64,000 nt of DNA from an uncultured Rhodospirillales bacterium (GTDB taxonomy: Bacteria; Pseudomonadota; Alphaproteobacteria; Azospirillales; Azospirillaceae): contig CAIYNU010000035.1 of NCBI GenBank assembly GCA_903927615.1, forward strand, positions 1 to 64,000. Reading direction: 5' to 3'. Under the pieces are notes generated by a model. That model did no database searches. It was not told the origin of the DNA and saw only the letters and a program-made list of their open reading frames with translations. The position numbers and the translations under genes were made by a program. The stretch's first letter is position 1. Every line of letters begins with the position of its first letter. Of this stretch, positions 33,306-42,185 are shown piece by piece.

Positions 33306-34457
33306 ATGACCTCGAAAAAGACCTCGCCCGCGACCGTCGCCGCCCAGGCGCTGGGCTGGATCGACCCCGTCACCCGCGCGGTGGTGCCGCCGGTCCATCC
33401 GTCCAGCACCTTCGTCCGTGATTCCGACAACGGCTACAGCAGCGGCCGGATGTACGCCCGTGCCGACTGTCCGGGCTACGATCAGCCCGAGGCGGTGCTG
33501 ACCGAGCTGGAGGGCGGCCGGGCGGCGGCGCTGTTCGCCTCGGGCCTGGCGGCGGCCAGCGCGGTGTTCCTGGCGCTGGCGCCCGGCGATCATGTGGTGA
33601 TTCCACCAGTCATGTATTGGGCGCTCCGCCACTGGCTGCTGACCTTCGCCACCCGCTGGGGGCTGGCGGTCGAAATGGTCGACCCGACCGATCTCGACGC
33701 CGTGCGGGCCGCGGTGATTCCCGGGCGGACCAAGGTGGTCTGGGTCGAAACCCCGGCCAATCCGCTGTGGACGGTCTCGGATATCGCGGCGCTCGCCGGC
33801 ATTGCCCACGCGGCCGGGGCCAGACTGGCCGTGGACTCGACGGTGGCCACGCCGGTCCTAACCCGACCGCTGGCGTTGGGTGCCGACATCGTGATGCATT
33901 CGGCGACCAAATATCTGAACGGCCATTCCGACGTGGTCGCGGGGGCGCTGGTCACAGGCAGCGACGACGATTTCTGGCAGCGGATCAAGACCAACCGGGC
34001 GCAGATGGGCGGCATCCTCGGCTCGTTCGAGGCTTGGCTGCTGCTGCGCGGCATGCGGACGCTGTTTGCCCGGGTGCCGCTGGCCTGCCGCTCGGCCCAG
34101 ACCCTCGCCGAGCGGCTGTCGACCCATCCCAACGTTTTGGAGGTGCTGTACCCCGGTCTCCCCGGCTTCCCCGGCCACGAGACCGCCCGGCGCCAGATGA
34201 TCGGCGGCTTCGGCGCCATGCTCTCGATCCGGGTGCAGGGCGGTGCTGCCGCCGCCATCGCCGCCGCAGCCCGGGTAACGGTCTGGAAACGGGCGACGTC
34301 GCTGGGCGGCGTCGAAAGCTTCATCGAGCACCGCGCCACCATCGAAGGCCCGACCAGCCCGGTCCCGCCGGATCTGCTGCGCCTGTCGGTGGGGCTGGAG
34401 GCGGTGGAGGATCTGATCGGCGACCTGACCGAGGCTCTGGATCGCGCCCCGGGATAG
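33306..34457 (+). CDS. PLP-dependent Cys/Met metabolism enzyme (cystathionine gamma-lyase/synthase family)
   Basis: Enzyme of 383 residues in the trans-sulfuration family. PLP features: YDQPEAVLTELEGGRAAALF, VWVETPANPLW, the Asp in ARLAVDSTVATP and the PLP Lys in MHSATKYLNGHSDVVAGALV. C-terminal GGVESFIEHRATIEGPTSPV fits the gamma-lyase/synthase group. Acting after a transporter operon, 10 bases from the ATPase stop, it probably cleaves or makes a C-S bond of an imported amino-acid-like organosulfur compound; methionine gamma-lyase or cystathionine beta-lyase activity cannot be told apart by eye. Confidence 0.82.
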   Translation: MTSKKTSPATVAAQALGWIDPVTRAVVPPVHPSSTFVRDSDNGYSSGRMYARADCPGYDQPEAVLTELEGGRAAALFASGLAAASAVFLALAPGDHVVIPPVMYWALRHWLLTFATRWGLAVEMVDPTDLDAVRAAVIPGRTKVVWVETPANPLWTVSDIAALAGIAHAAGARLAVDSTVATPVLTRPLALGADIVMHSATKYLNGHSDVVAGALVTGSDDDFWQRIKTNRAQMGGILGSFEAWLLLRGMRTLFARVPLACRSAQTLAERLSTHPNVLEVLYPGLPGFPGHETARRQMIGGFGAMLSIRVQGGAAAAIAAAARVTVWKRATSLGGVESFIEHRATIEGPTSPVPPDLLRLSVGLEAVEDLIGDLTEALDRAPG

Positions 34458-34470
34458 AGGAGGGCAGGGC

Positions 34471-35241
34471 TCAGATCGCCGCCGCCGGGAAGGCTTCGTC
34501 ACCCGGGAGCCGGCGAGTGGCCTGATCCAGTTCGACCAGCAGGCGGTATTTCCAGGTGTGGAAGTCGGCGCCGGCCCGGTCGCGCGGGCGAGGCAGGGGC
34601 GGGACCAGCTTGGTGACGATCCGGCCCGGACCCGGGTGCATCACGACGATGCGGTCGGCCAGAAACAGGGCCTCTTCGATATCGTGGGTGACCAGGACCA
34701 TGGTCGGCCGGTCGAACGCCCACAAGTCCAGCAGATGCTCTTCCAGATCGGTGCGGGTCAGGGCGTCCAGCGCCGAGAACGGCTCGTCCAGCAGCAGCAC
34801 TTCCGGCCGTCCGACCAGGGCGCGGGCCAGCGCCACCCGCTGGGCCTGGCCGCCCGACAGCTCCCGCGGCCAGTGGCCGGCATGGGATGCCAGGCCGACC
34901 CGGGCCAGGGCCTCCGACACCCGCGTGCGCCGCTCGGCGGCCGGCAGGTGGCGGATGCCGAAGGCGACGTTCTGGTCGATGGTCAGCCACGGCATCAGGC
35001 GCGGCTCCTGGAAGACCTTGCCGATCTCGGGCCGCGGCGCCGTGACCGGCGTGCCGTCCAGGGCGACGGTGCCGGCGGTGGCGCGATCCAGGCCGGCGAT
35101 CAGGCGCAACAGCGTGCTCTTGCCGCAGCCCGAGCCGCCGACGATCACCAGGAACTCGCCCGGGGCCACGGTCAGCCCGACCCCGTCCAGGGCCGGCACG
35201 CCGTTGGGATAGCGTTTGGAAACGTCCTTGATGTCCAGCAT
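34471..35241 (-). CDS. Sulfonate-type ABC transporter ATPase
   Basis: ATPase of 256 residues: Walker A GGSGCGKST, Q-loop KVFQEPRLMPW, signature LSGGQAQR, Walker B VLLLDEPFSALDAL and switch His in LVTHDIEEA. Last gene of the minus-strand operon acs-like, binding protein, permease, ATPase; four bases separate it from the permease stop. Confidence 0.88.
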   Translation of the reverse strand: MLDIKDVSKRYPNGVPALDGVGLTVAPGEFLVIVGGSGCGKSTLLRLIAGLDRATAGTVALDGTPVTAPRPEIGKVFQEPRLMPWLTIDQNVAFGIRHLPAAERRTRVSEALARVGLASHAGHWPRELSGGQAQRVALARALVGRPEVLLLDEPFSALDALTRTDLEEHLLDLWAFDRPTMVLVTHDIEEALFLADRIVVMHPGPGRIVTKLVPPLPRPRDRAGADFHTWKYRLLVELDQATRRLPGDEAFPAAAI

Positions 35242-35245
35242 CGGG

Positions 35246-36016
35246 CTATTCCACCGGCTTGAAGCCGTCCTCCCAGCAAAGAAAGCGGGCGGCGACGGAT
35301 GCCAGCAGCCAGTCGGTCAGCTTGCCCAACACCGCGAAAGCGGTGATCGAGGCCAGAATCACCGCCGGCCGGCCGGTTTGCTGGCCGTCCACCAGGAGGA
35401 AGCCCAGGCCCTGCTCGGCGCCCATGAACTCGGCCGCGACCACGAACATCCAGCCCAGCCCCAGGCCCGCGCGGAGCGCCGTCACGTAGCTTGGCAACGC
35501 CGCCGGCAGCAGGACCCGGACGATCATCTCGCCGTGGCTGAAGCGGAAGATGCGGCCGACCTCCACCAGCTTACGGTCGACGCTGAGGATGGCGGCGGTC
35601 AGGGCCAGATAGATCGGAAAGAACACGCCCACCGCGATCAGGATCACCTTGGACGCTTCGAAGATGCCGAACCACAGGATGAACATCGGGACCCAGGCGA
35701 TCGAGGGAATGTTGCGCAACGCCTGGAGGGTCGGGTCGATCAGGCGCCGGGCGAGCGCCCAATAGCCCGACACCGCACCCAGCACGGTGCCGGCGGCGAC
35801 GCCCAGCAGGAAGCCCAGCGCCACCCGCTGGAGAGTCGCCTGGATGTGCCCGATCAGATCGCCGGTGCGATACAGCTCGGCCAGGGTGGCCAGCACCCGG
35901 CTGGGTGGCGGCAGCAGGCGGCCGTTGCCCCAATGCAAGGCCACTGCCGCCTCCCACCCCAGCGCCAGGCCGAGCGGCAGGATCAGACCGACCGGCCAAC
36001 GGACCGGTTTGATCAC
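35246..36016 (-). CDS. Sulfonate-type ABC transporter permease
   Basis: Permease of 256 residues with NIPSIAWVPMFILWFGIFEA, the EAA-like loop around EVGRIFRFSHGEMIVRVLLP and VAAEFMGAEQGLGFLLVDGQ. The start is GTG, overlapping the stop of the binding-protein gene (GTGA). Confidence 0.88.
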   Translation of the reverse strand: MIKPVRWPVGLILPLGLALGWEAAVALHWGNGRLLPPPSRVLATLAELYRTGDLIGHIQATLQRVALGFLLGVAAGTVLGAVSGYWALARRLIDPTLQALRNIPSIAWVPMFILWFGIFEASKVILIAVGVFFPIYLALTAAILSVDRKLVEVGRIFRFSHGEMIVRVLLPAALPSYVTALRAGLGLGWMFVVAAEFMGAEQGLGFLLVDGQQTGRPAVILASITAFAVLGKLTDWLLASVAARFLCWEDGFKPVE

Positions 36017-36999
36017 TTGATGCCCAGGCGCTGGACGAAGCTGACGTCGACCAGGGCGGCGGCGACCGCCGGCACGTCGACCTCGGCCGGCACGACCCCC
36101 GCCTGTTGCAGGGCAAGTCCGGCAGCCTCGATGGTCTTGCGCTGGCGGTCGCCGATGGCGCCGGTCGAAAGATCGGTGCGTTCCAACTGGCGGGCGGCGA
36201 CCTCGTCGCTCAACTTGGCCTGGGCCGCGATGATCGACTTGAGTTCGCCGGGGTTGGCGAGACTGAAGGCGCGGGCCTTCTCATAGGCCGCCAGGACCTT
36301 AGCCACCAGTTCCGGGTGGCTGGCCGCGAAATCCTCGCGGGTGTCGAGCACGCCCCAAGTGTTGATTTCGGGGTTGCGGTAGAAGAGGTGGGCGCCGTCC
36401 TCCAACTCGGCCCGGGCCATCAGCGGGTCGAGGCCGGCCCAGGCGTCCACGTCACCCTTGGTCAGGGCCAGCCGGCCGTCCTGGTGCTGAAGCAGCACGA
36501 TCCGTACGTCCTTTTCGCTCAAGCCGTGTTCGGCCAGGGTGCGGATCAGGAAGATGTGCGGGTCGGTGCCGCGGGTGGCGGCGATGCGCCTCCCTTTGAG
36601 GTCCTCCACCGTCTTGATGCCGGTGTCGGCACGGGTGACCAGGGCGGTCCATTCCGGCCGGGAATAGACGTAGATCGCCTTGACCGGATTGCCGTTGATC
36701 CGCGCCAGCAGTGCTGCCGCGCCCGCCGACGAGCCCACGTCGATGCTGCCGGCGTTAAGGAACTCCAGCGCCTTGTTGGAGCCGAGCGACAGCACCCAGC
36801 GGACCTTGATGCCGTCGGCGGCCAGCGATTCTTCCAGCCATCCCTTGTCCTTCAGCACCAGGCTGACCGGATTGTAATAGGCATAGTCGAGTCGGAGTTC
36901 GTCGACCTTGTCGGCGGCAAGGGCGCCGCCCGCGCCGCCGAGCAATCCCAGAACCACACCGGCCGCGCTCGCGCGGCGCCACAGATCAGCAAAAGACAT
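36013..36999 (-). CDS. Periplasmic sulfonate-type substrate-binding protein (aliphatic sulfonate type)
   Basis: Exported protein of 328 residues with a signal peptide (AAGVVLGLLGGAGGALAA). The core resembles SsuA closely: LRLDYAYYNPVSLVLKDKGW, KVRWVLSLGSNKALEFLNAG, IDVGSSAGAAALLARINGN, and the SsuA-like triplet DVDAWAGLDPLMARAELEDG. GGAG lies seven bases before ATG 36999. It follows the acyl-CoA synthetase gene by 26 bases. Confidence 0.88.
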   Translation of the reverse strand: MSFADLWRRASAAGVVLGLLGGAGGALAADKVDELRLDYAYYNPVSLVLKDKGWLEESLAADGIKVRWVLSLGSNKALEFLNAGSIDVGSSAGAAALLARINGNPVKAIYVYSRPEWTALVTRADTGIKTVEDLKGRRIAATRGTDPHIFLIRTLAEHGLSEKDVRIVLLQHQDGRLALTKGDVDAWAGLDPLMARAELEDGAHLFYRNPEINTWGVLDTREDFAASHPELVAKVLAAYEKARAFSLANPGELKSIIAAQAKLSDEVAARQLERTDLSTGAIGDRQRKTIEAAGLALQQAGVVPAEVDVPAVAAALVDVSFVQRLGIK

Positions 37000-37025
37000 C
37001 GGTTTCTCCAGTCGTAGGGACAAAG

Positions 37026-38960
37026 TCAGGCCGCCCGGCGGCCGATGATCTCGGGAATCACGTCGGGGTTGGCGACGGTGGTGCGGTCGCCCAGATCGTC
37101 GGTTTCGCCCCGGGCGATGCGCGCCAGGATGCGCCGCAGAATTTTGCCCGAGCGATTCTTGGGCAGGTCCGAGGCCCAATGGATCACATCGGGGCTGGCG
37201 ATCGGGCCGATGCGGGTGCGCACCCAGTCGATCAACTCGCGGCGCAAGCCGTCGGTCTCGGGAAATTCGGCCTTGAGGGTGACGTAGGCGTAGATGCCCT
37301 GGCCCTTGATCGCGTGGGGAAAACCGACCACCGCGGCCTCGGCGACCTTGGGATGGGAGGCGATGGCGGTTTCCAGTTCGACCGTGCCCAGCCGGTGGCC
37401 GGAGACGTTGATCACGTCGTCGACCCGGCCGGTCAGCCAGTAATAGCCGTCGGCGTCGCGCCGGGCGCCGTCGCCGGTGAAATAGCGGCCGGGGAAGCGC
37501 CGGAAGTAGGTATCGACGTAACGTGCGTGGTCGCGGTGAATGGTCCGCGCCTGTCCGGGCCAGGGGGCGTCGATCACCAGATGGCCTTCGCCGGGGCCGG
37601 CGATCTCGTTGCCCTCGCCATCGACCAGGGCCGGCTGCACCCCGAAGAACGGTCGGGTCGCCGAGCCCGGCTTGAGCGGGGTGGCCCCGGGAATCGGTGC
37701 GATCAGGATGGCGCCGGTTTCGGTCTGCCAATAGGTGTCGACGATCGGGCAACGGCCGCCGCCGACCACCCGATGGTACCAGTGCCAGGCCTCGGGATTG
37801 ATCGGTTCGCCCACCGAGCCCAGGAGACGCAGGCTGTGGCGGCTGGTGGCCAGCACCGGCGCGTCGCCCTCGCGCATCAGCGATCGCACCGCGGTCGGCG
37901 CGGTATAGAAGCTGGTGACGTGATAGCGGTCGACGATCTCCCAGAACCGGGCCGGCGTCGGATAGCCGGGCACGCCCTCGAACAGGACGATGGTGGCGGC
38001 GTTGGCCAGGGGACCGTAGAGCACATAGCTGTGGGCGGTGACCCAGGCGATATCCGCGGTGCACCAGTGGATGTCGCCATCATGATGGTCGAAGACGTAT
38101 TTGTAGCTGAGGGCGGTGTGGACCAGATAGCCGCCGGTGGTGTGGATCACGCCCTTGGGTTGGCCGGTGGAACCCGAAGTGTAGAGAATGAACAGCGGGT
38201 CCTCGGCGCCTACCGCCACCGGCGGCGCCATCGGGTCGGCCGCGGCGACGAGGTTTTCGTAACGGTGATCGCGGCCGGGGCTGAACGGGACCTCGGCGCC
38301 GGTGCGCGTCACCACCACGACCGACCGCACCGACGGGCTTTCGGCCAGCGCCTGGTCGGCGTTGCGCTTCAAGGGCACCAGCCGGCCGCCGCGCCGGCTT
38401 TCGTCCGCGGTGATCAGCGCCTTGGCCCCGCAATCGTTGAGCCGCTGGGCCAGGCTTTCGGCGGAAAAGCCGCTGAACACCAGGGCGTGAACCGCGCCGA
38501 TGCGGGCCGTGGCCAGGGCCGCGACGATGGCCTCGGGAATCACGGGCAGATAGATGCCGACGAAGTCGCCCGGACCCACGCCAAGGGTGGTCAGGGCGTT
38601 GGCAAGCCGGGAGACTTGGTCGTGCAGGTCCCGGTAGGTCAGGGTGCGCCGGTCCTCGGGCTCGTCGCCCTCCCAGAGAATGGCGGGACGGTCGCCGTGG
38701 CTGGCCAAGTGGCGATCAAGGCAATTCACCGAGGCGTTCAGGGTGCCGTCGGCGAACCAGCGGACTTGGGCGTCGCCGGAAAAATCGCCCTCGCGGACCC
38801 GGGTGAAGGGCCTGGTCCAGGCCAGCGCCCGCGCCGCCTCGCCCCAGAATCCGTCGGGATCCGCCACCGAGCGGCGATAGAGCGCGTGATAGCCGGCCTC
38901 GTCCAGATGGGCCGAGGCGGCGAAGGCCGCGGGAACGGGATGGGGGGCGGATGGGCGCAT
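37026..38960 (-). CDS. AMP-forming acetyl-CoA synthetase-like acyl-CoA synthetase
   Basis: AMP-forming ligase of 644 residues. ATP-binding motif [57 protein letters not shown], and the catalytic Lys near the C-terminus in [17 protein letters not shown] match AcsA. It makes an acyl-CoA from a short acid. Acetate is the default, but its operon is with a sulfonate-type transporter, so a short sulfonated acid is possible. ATG 38960 was chosen; TTG 38984 adds eight residues. A promoter with perfect TTGACA lies at 39002-39030. Confidence 0.85.
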   Translation of the reverse strand: MRPSAPHPVPAAFAASAHLDEAGYHALYRRSVADPDGFWGEAARALAWTRPFTRVREGDFSGDAQVRWFADGTLNASVNCLDRHLASHGDRPAILWEGDEPEDRRTLTYRDLHDQVSRLANALTTLGVGPGDFVGIYLPVIPEAIVAALATARIGAVHALVFSGFSAESLAQRLNDCGAKALITADESRRGGRLVPLKRNADQALAESPSVRSVVVVTRTGAEVPFSPGRDHRYENLVAAADPMAPPVAVGAEDPLFILYTSGSTGQPKGVIHTTGGYLVHTALSYKYVFDHHDGDIHWCTADIAWVTAHSYVLYGPLANAATIVLFEGVPGYPTPARFWEIVDRYHVTSFYTAPTAVRSLMREGDAPVLATSRHSLRLLGSVGEPINPEAWHWYHRVVGGGRCPIVDTYWQTETGAILIAPIPGATPLKPGSATRPFFGVQPALVDGEGNEIAGPGEGHLVIDAPWPGQARTIHRDHARYVDTYFRRFPGRYFTGDGARRDADGYYWLTGRVDDVINVSGHRLGTVELETAIASHPKVAEAAVVGFPHAIKGQGIYAYVTLKAEFPETDGLRRELIDWVRTRIGPIASPDVIHWASDLPKNRSGKILRRILARIARGETDDLGDRTTVANPDVIPEIIGRRAA

Positions 38961-39001
38961 CGCGGCGGGCTCGGCAAAGTGCAATTATCGACTGGGGTAA
39001 T

Positions 39002-39030
39002 GTTCTATAAATGGCATTTCGTGGTGTCAA
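39002..39030 (-). promoter_or_regulatory. Sigma-70 type promoter for the acyl-CoA synthetase/transporter operon
   Basis: On the minus strand TTGACA (39025-39030) is followed after 17 bases by TAGAAC (39002-39007). The spacer holds AAATGCCATTT, a short palindrome with one central base, where a regulator could bind. The region is AT-rich, unlike its flanks. Confidence 0.55.
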
Positions 39031-39141
39031 TCCTGTTGCATAGGCCAGCGTATATATGTGTAATAAGCCGCCGCCAACGACGTTACCTTGGGCTGGCCGG
39101 GTAAGGCCGGCCCGCCACCGCCAACCGAGGACCCGCCGCCC

Positions 39142-39669
39142 ATGACCCTTTCCGCCGACGACCTGCGCGCACTTCAGGCTCCACTCAAGGACCGCTACCG
39201 GATCGAGCCCGTCGCCGCCCTGGTCACGCTGACCTCGGTCGGGCAATTGGACGGCGAGGGCATCGCCTGCCGGGTCGATACCGGGCGGGCACTGGTCGAG
39301 GCCGGGCTGCACCCGGCGACCGGCGGCAGCGGACTCCAGGCCTGTTCGGGCAACATGCTGCTGGACGCTCTGGCGGCCTGCGCCGGCGTGACCCTGCGCG
39401 CCGTGGCCACCGCGCTCGGCATCGAGCTGCGTAGCGGGACCGTCCATGCCGAAGGCGACCTGGACTTTCGCGGCACGTTGGGCGTGGCCAAGGACGCCGC
39501 GGTGGGCTTCACCGGCATCCGCCTGCGCTTCGAGTTGAACACCGACGCCATGCCTGACCAGATCGCCACCCTGGTCAAGCTGACCGAGCGCTATTGCGTG
39601 GTGTTCCAGACGCTGGCGCGGCCACCGGCCCTCAGCCTGACCGTGCGCGCGATCGGCGGTGAATCATGA
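39142..39669 (+). CDS. OsmC/Ohr-family protein
   Basis: Protein of 175 residues with the OsmC fold. The two conserved Cys are in DALAACAGVTLRAVA and ERYCVVFQTL, the peroxidatic and resolving positions of organic-hydroperoxide reductases. It could use peroxide or react with sulfur species. It starts a plus-strand operon with a transporter and a DUF3604 protein, and its stop overlaps the next start by ATGA, so it is probably functionally linked to the imported compound rather than to general stress. Confidence 0.78.
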   Translation: MTLSADDLRALQAPLKDRYRIEPVAALVTLTSVGQLDGEGIACRVDTGRALVEAGLHPATGGSGLQACSGNMLLDALAACAGVTLRAVATALGIELRSGTVHAEGDLDFRGTLGVAKDAAVGFTGIRLRFELNTDAMPDQIATLVKLTERYCVVFQTLARPPALSLTVRAIGGES

Positions 39670-40679
39670 AGACCGTCGCACGCGTTTTGCTCATCGCCGG
39701 GGCGATGCTGGGTCTCGGTCTGGCCCAGGCCCAGGCCCAGGCGGGTTCGACCCGGATCGAGATCGGCTACATTCCCATTCTGGCCTCGACGCCGCTTTTC
39801 GTGATGGCGGCCGAGGGCTGGGCCAAGGACGAGGGACTGGACCTCAACCTGACCAAGTTCGAGGCCGGAACCGCGGCGATCCAGGCCCTGGCCGCCGGCA
39901 AAATCGACGCCATCTATGCCGGCATCGGCCCGGTGCTGGTGGCGCGCGGTGCCGGCGTCGGGGTCTCGGTGGTCGCCAACAGCGCCGTCGAGGAATTGGC
40001 CCTGGTCACCCGGGGTGAGCTTGCCGGTTTCGCTCGCAAGCAGGCTTCCCGCGACGCCATCATCGCCTTCGCCGACGCCAAGGGCCGCAAGGTTCGCATC
40101 GCCACCCAGCCGCCCGGTTCGGTCCCCGATACCGTGCTTCGTCACTGGCTGACCAAGGTGGCGGCGATTCCCGCCGACAAGGTGGAACTGGTCAGCATGG
40201 GCATCGAGAAGACCCAGCAGGCGCTGCTGGCCAACGCCATCGATGCCGCGATGATCCGCGAACCCTCGATCACCATTCTGCGCGACCATGATCCCGACGC
40301 GGCGGTCCTGGCGCTTGGTGGCGAGATGTTTCCCGACCAGCCCGGCACCGTGGTCGCCTTCCGTGACGCCTTCATCAAGGCCAACCGCGACGCCGTGGCC
40401 CGTCTGGTCCGGCTCCAGGTCAAGGCGGTGGCGCTGATCCAGGCGGATTCCCAGCGGGCCGCCAAGGACGCCTACGAGTTCATCGGCAAAGGACTGCTCG
40501 AGCTTTCGACCCTGGAACGGGCCATGGTCTCGCCGTCATCCAAGTTTGTCGCCGATCCCCATGCCATCGTCGAGGCGACCCGGAAGATGCAGGCGTTTCA
40601 GGGCGAACTGGGCATCGCCGGCAGCGCGGTCCCGGCCGAGCAGGGCTTCGATTTCAGCTTCTACGACGGCGCCCGGTGA
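39666..40679 (+). CDS. Periplasmic sulfonate/nitrate-type substrate-binding protein
   Basis: Exported protein of 337 residues with signal peptide (LLIAGAMLGLGLAQAQAQA). Core: IEIGYIPILASTPLFVMAAE, TAAIQALAAGKIDAIYAGIG, IATQPPGSVPDTVLRHWLTK and DAAMIREPSITILRDH. This is the most NrtA/TauA-like of the six binding proteins in the window. It is coupled to the permease downstream by a TGATG overlap. Confidence 0.87.
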   Translation: MKTVARVLLIAGAMLGLGLAQAQAQAGSTRIEIGYIPILASTPLFVMAAEGWAKDEGLDLNLTKFEAGTAAIQALAAGKIDAIYAGIGPVLVARGAGVGVSVVANSAVEELALVTRGELAGFARKQASRDAIIAFADAKGRKVRIATQPPGSVPDTVLRHWLTKVAAIPADKVELVSMGIEKTQQALLANAIDAAMIREPSITILRDHDPDAAVLALGGEMFPDQPGTVVAFRDAFIKANRDAVARLVRLQVKAVALIQADSQRAAKDAYEFIGKGLLELSTLERAMVSPSSKFVADPHAIVEATRKMQAFQGELGIAGSAVPAEQGFDFSFYDGAR

Positions 40680-41428
40680 TGGGCTGGTCGCGGGTCGGCC
40701 TGTCGGCCGCCGGGCTGGTGGCGTTCTTCGTCGCCTGGGAGGCCCTGGCCCGCAGCGGGATCGCGCCCGGGCTGCTGCTGCCGCCACCCAGCCGCCTGCC
40801 CGAGGCCATCGCCAGCGAGATCAAGGCCGGCTACTGGCTGGCCATGATAGGCCACAGCCTGTGGCATTATTCGATCGGACTGACCGTGGGCTCGGTGTTG
40901 GGCATCGGCTTCGGCATCGCCTGCGCGCTCTCGGCGCGCACCGAGGCCGCCACCGCCTGGGTCGTCCGCATGCTGCGCCCGATACCGGCCATCGCCTGGA
41001 TTCCGTTCGCGATCATCTGGTTCGGCGTCACGGAGACCGCGGCGGCCTTCATCATCGCCATCACTGTGTTCTGGCTGAACTTCTTCGCCACCCTGACCGC
41101 GGTGCGGTCGGTGGACAAGGACCTGCTGGAGATGGGCGCCGCCTTCGGCCAGGGAGACCTATGGCCCAGGCTGTTCAAGCTGGTCCTGCCCGGTGCCGCC
41201 CCCGGCATCCTGGCCGGGATGCGCGCCGGTCTCGGCCAAGGATGGATGACCGTGGTCGCGGCCGAACTGTTCGGCATTCCCGGAATCGGTTTGCGCATGA
41301 TGGAGGCCTCGGGTCTGCTCGCCACCCATGTGGTCGTGCTGTACATGGTGACGATCGCGGCGCTCTACGGGCTGACCGATTTCCTGTTCGTCCGGCTTCA
41401 GAACCGACTGCTGGAGTGGCAACGATGA
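40679..41428 (+). CDS. Sulfonate/nitrate-type ABC transporter permease
   Basis: Permease of about 249 residues: LRPIPAIAWIPFAIIWFGVT, the EAA loop near LEMGAAFGQGDLWPRLFKLV and VAAELFGIPGIGLRMMEASG. ATG 40679 shares its first base with the last base of the previous stop; GTG 40676 is an alternative. The stop overlaps the ATPase start (ATGA). Confidence 0.88.
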   Translation: MGWSRVGLSAAGLVAFFVAWEALARSGIAPGLLLPPPSRLPEAIASEIKAGYWLAMIGHSLWHYSIGLTVGSVLGIGFGIACALSARTEAATAWVVRMLRPIPAIAWIPFAIIWFGVTETAAAFIIAITVFWLNFFATLTAVRSVDKDLLEMGAAFGQGDLWPRLFKLVLPGAAPGILAGMRAGLGQGWMTVVAAELFGIPGIGLRMMEASGLLATHVVVLYMVTIAALYGLTDFLFVRLQNRLLEWQR

Positions 41429-42165
41429 TTGAGATGATCGACATCAGCCTGTCGTTCCCGGCCAAGGACGGACCGGTGCCGGTGCTGACCGCCCTCTCGG
41501 CCTCGGTGGGCAGGGGCGAGTTCGTGGTGATCGTCGGGCCGTCGGGCGTGGGCAAGTCGACCCTGCTGCGAGTGGTTGCCGGACTGCTGCCGCCATCGGG
41601 CGGACGGGCCACGCTGGACAGTACGCCCGGACCCGACCGTCGCTCGGTCGGCTTCGTCTTTCAAGACGCCCGCCTGCTGCCCTGGCGCCAGGTGCTGGAC
41701 AATGTCGCGCTGGGACTGGAAGGGCTGGCGGTGACGCCGAAGCAGGCCCGGGATCGGGCCGAAGCCGCCCTGGCCCGGGTGGGCATGGCCGACTACGCCC
41801 GCCGCTGGCCCTACGAATTGTCGGGTGGCCAGCGCCAGCGCGTCGGCATCGCCCGCGCCCTGGCGGTGGATCCCGACGTCCTGCTGATGGACGAGCCGTT
41901 CGGGGCCTTGGACGCCATTACCCGGACCATGCTCCAGGACGAACTGGTGGGTCTTTGGGAGGGCGAGCGTAAAACCGTCCTGTTCGTCACCCATGATCTT
42001 GACGAGGCCACCTATCTCGGCGACCGTATCCTGATCCTGGGTGGCAAGCCCGGTCGCCTGGTCAGGGACGTGCAGAACGCCACGCCCCGGCTACGTCCGG
42101 TCGCGACGGATAACGGCCCCAGCGCCTGGCTCGCGGCCAGCCTCGCCGACAATTACGAAATCTGA
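41425..42165 (+). CDS. Sulfonate/nitrate-type ABC transporter ATPase
   Basis: ATPase of 246 residues: Walker A GPSGVGKST, Q-loop FVFQDARLLPW, signature LSGGQRQR, Walker B VLLMDEPFGALDAI and switch His in LFVTHDLDEA. Followed after 20 bases by the DUF3604 gene, which has its own good ribosome site (AAGGGAAAGG). Confidence 0.9.
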   Translation: MIEMIDISLSFPAKDGPVPVLTALSASVGRGEFVVIVGPSGVGKSTLLRVVAGLLPPSGGRATLDSTPGPDRRSVGFVFQDARLLPWRQVLDNVALGLEGLAVTPKQARDRAEAALARVGMADYARRWPYELSGGQRQRVGIARALAVDPDVLLMDEPFGALDAITRTMLQDELVGLWEGERKTVLFVTHDLDEATYLGDRILILGGKPGRLVRDVQNATPRLRPVATDNGPSAWLAASLADNYEI

Positions 42166-42185
42166 CAAGGGAAAGGCCCGCGACC

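Noticed and set aside
36013..38064. A 683-codon minus-strand frame spanning binding-protein and synthetase genes
   Set aside because: Only its last part is the binding protein; the rest is a shadow frame of the acyl-CoA synthetase, rich in Arg/Pro and without motifs.
37179..39104. A 641-codon plus-strand frame opposite the acyl-CoA synthetase
   Set aside because: Antisense shadow in GC-rich DNA; low-complexity Gly/Val/Asp text and no family match, while the minus strand has full AcsA motifs.
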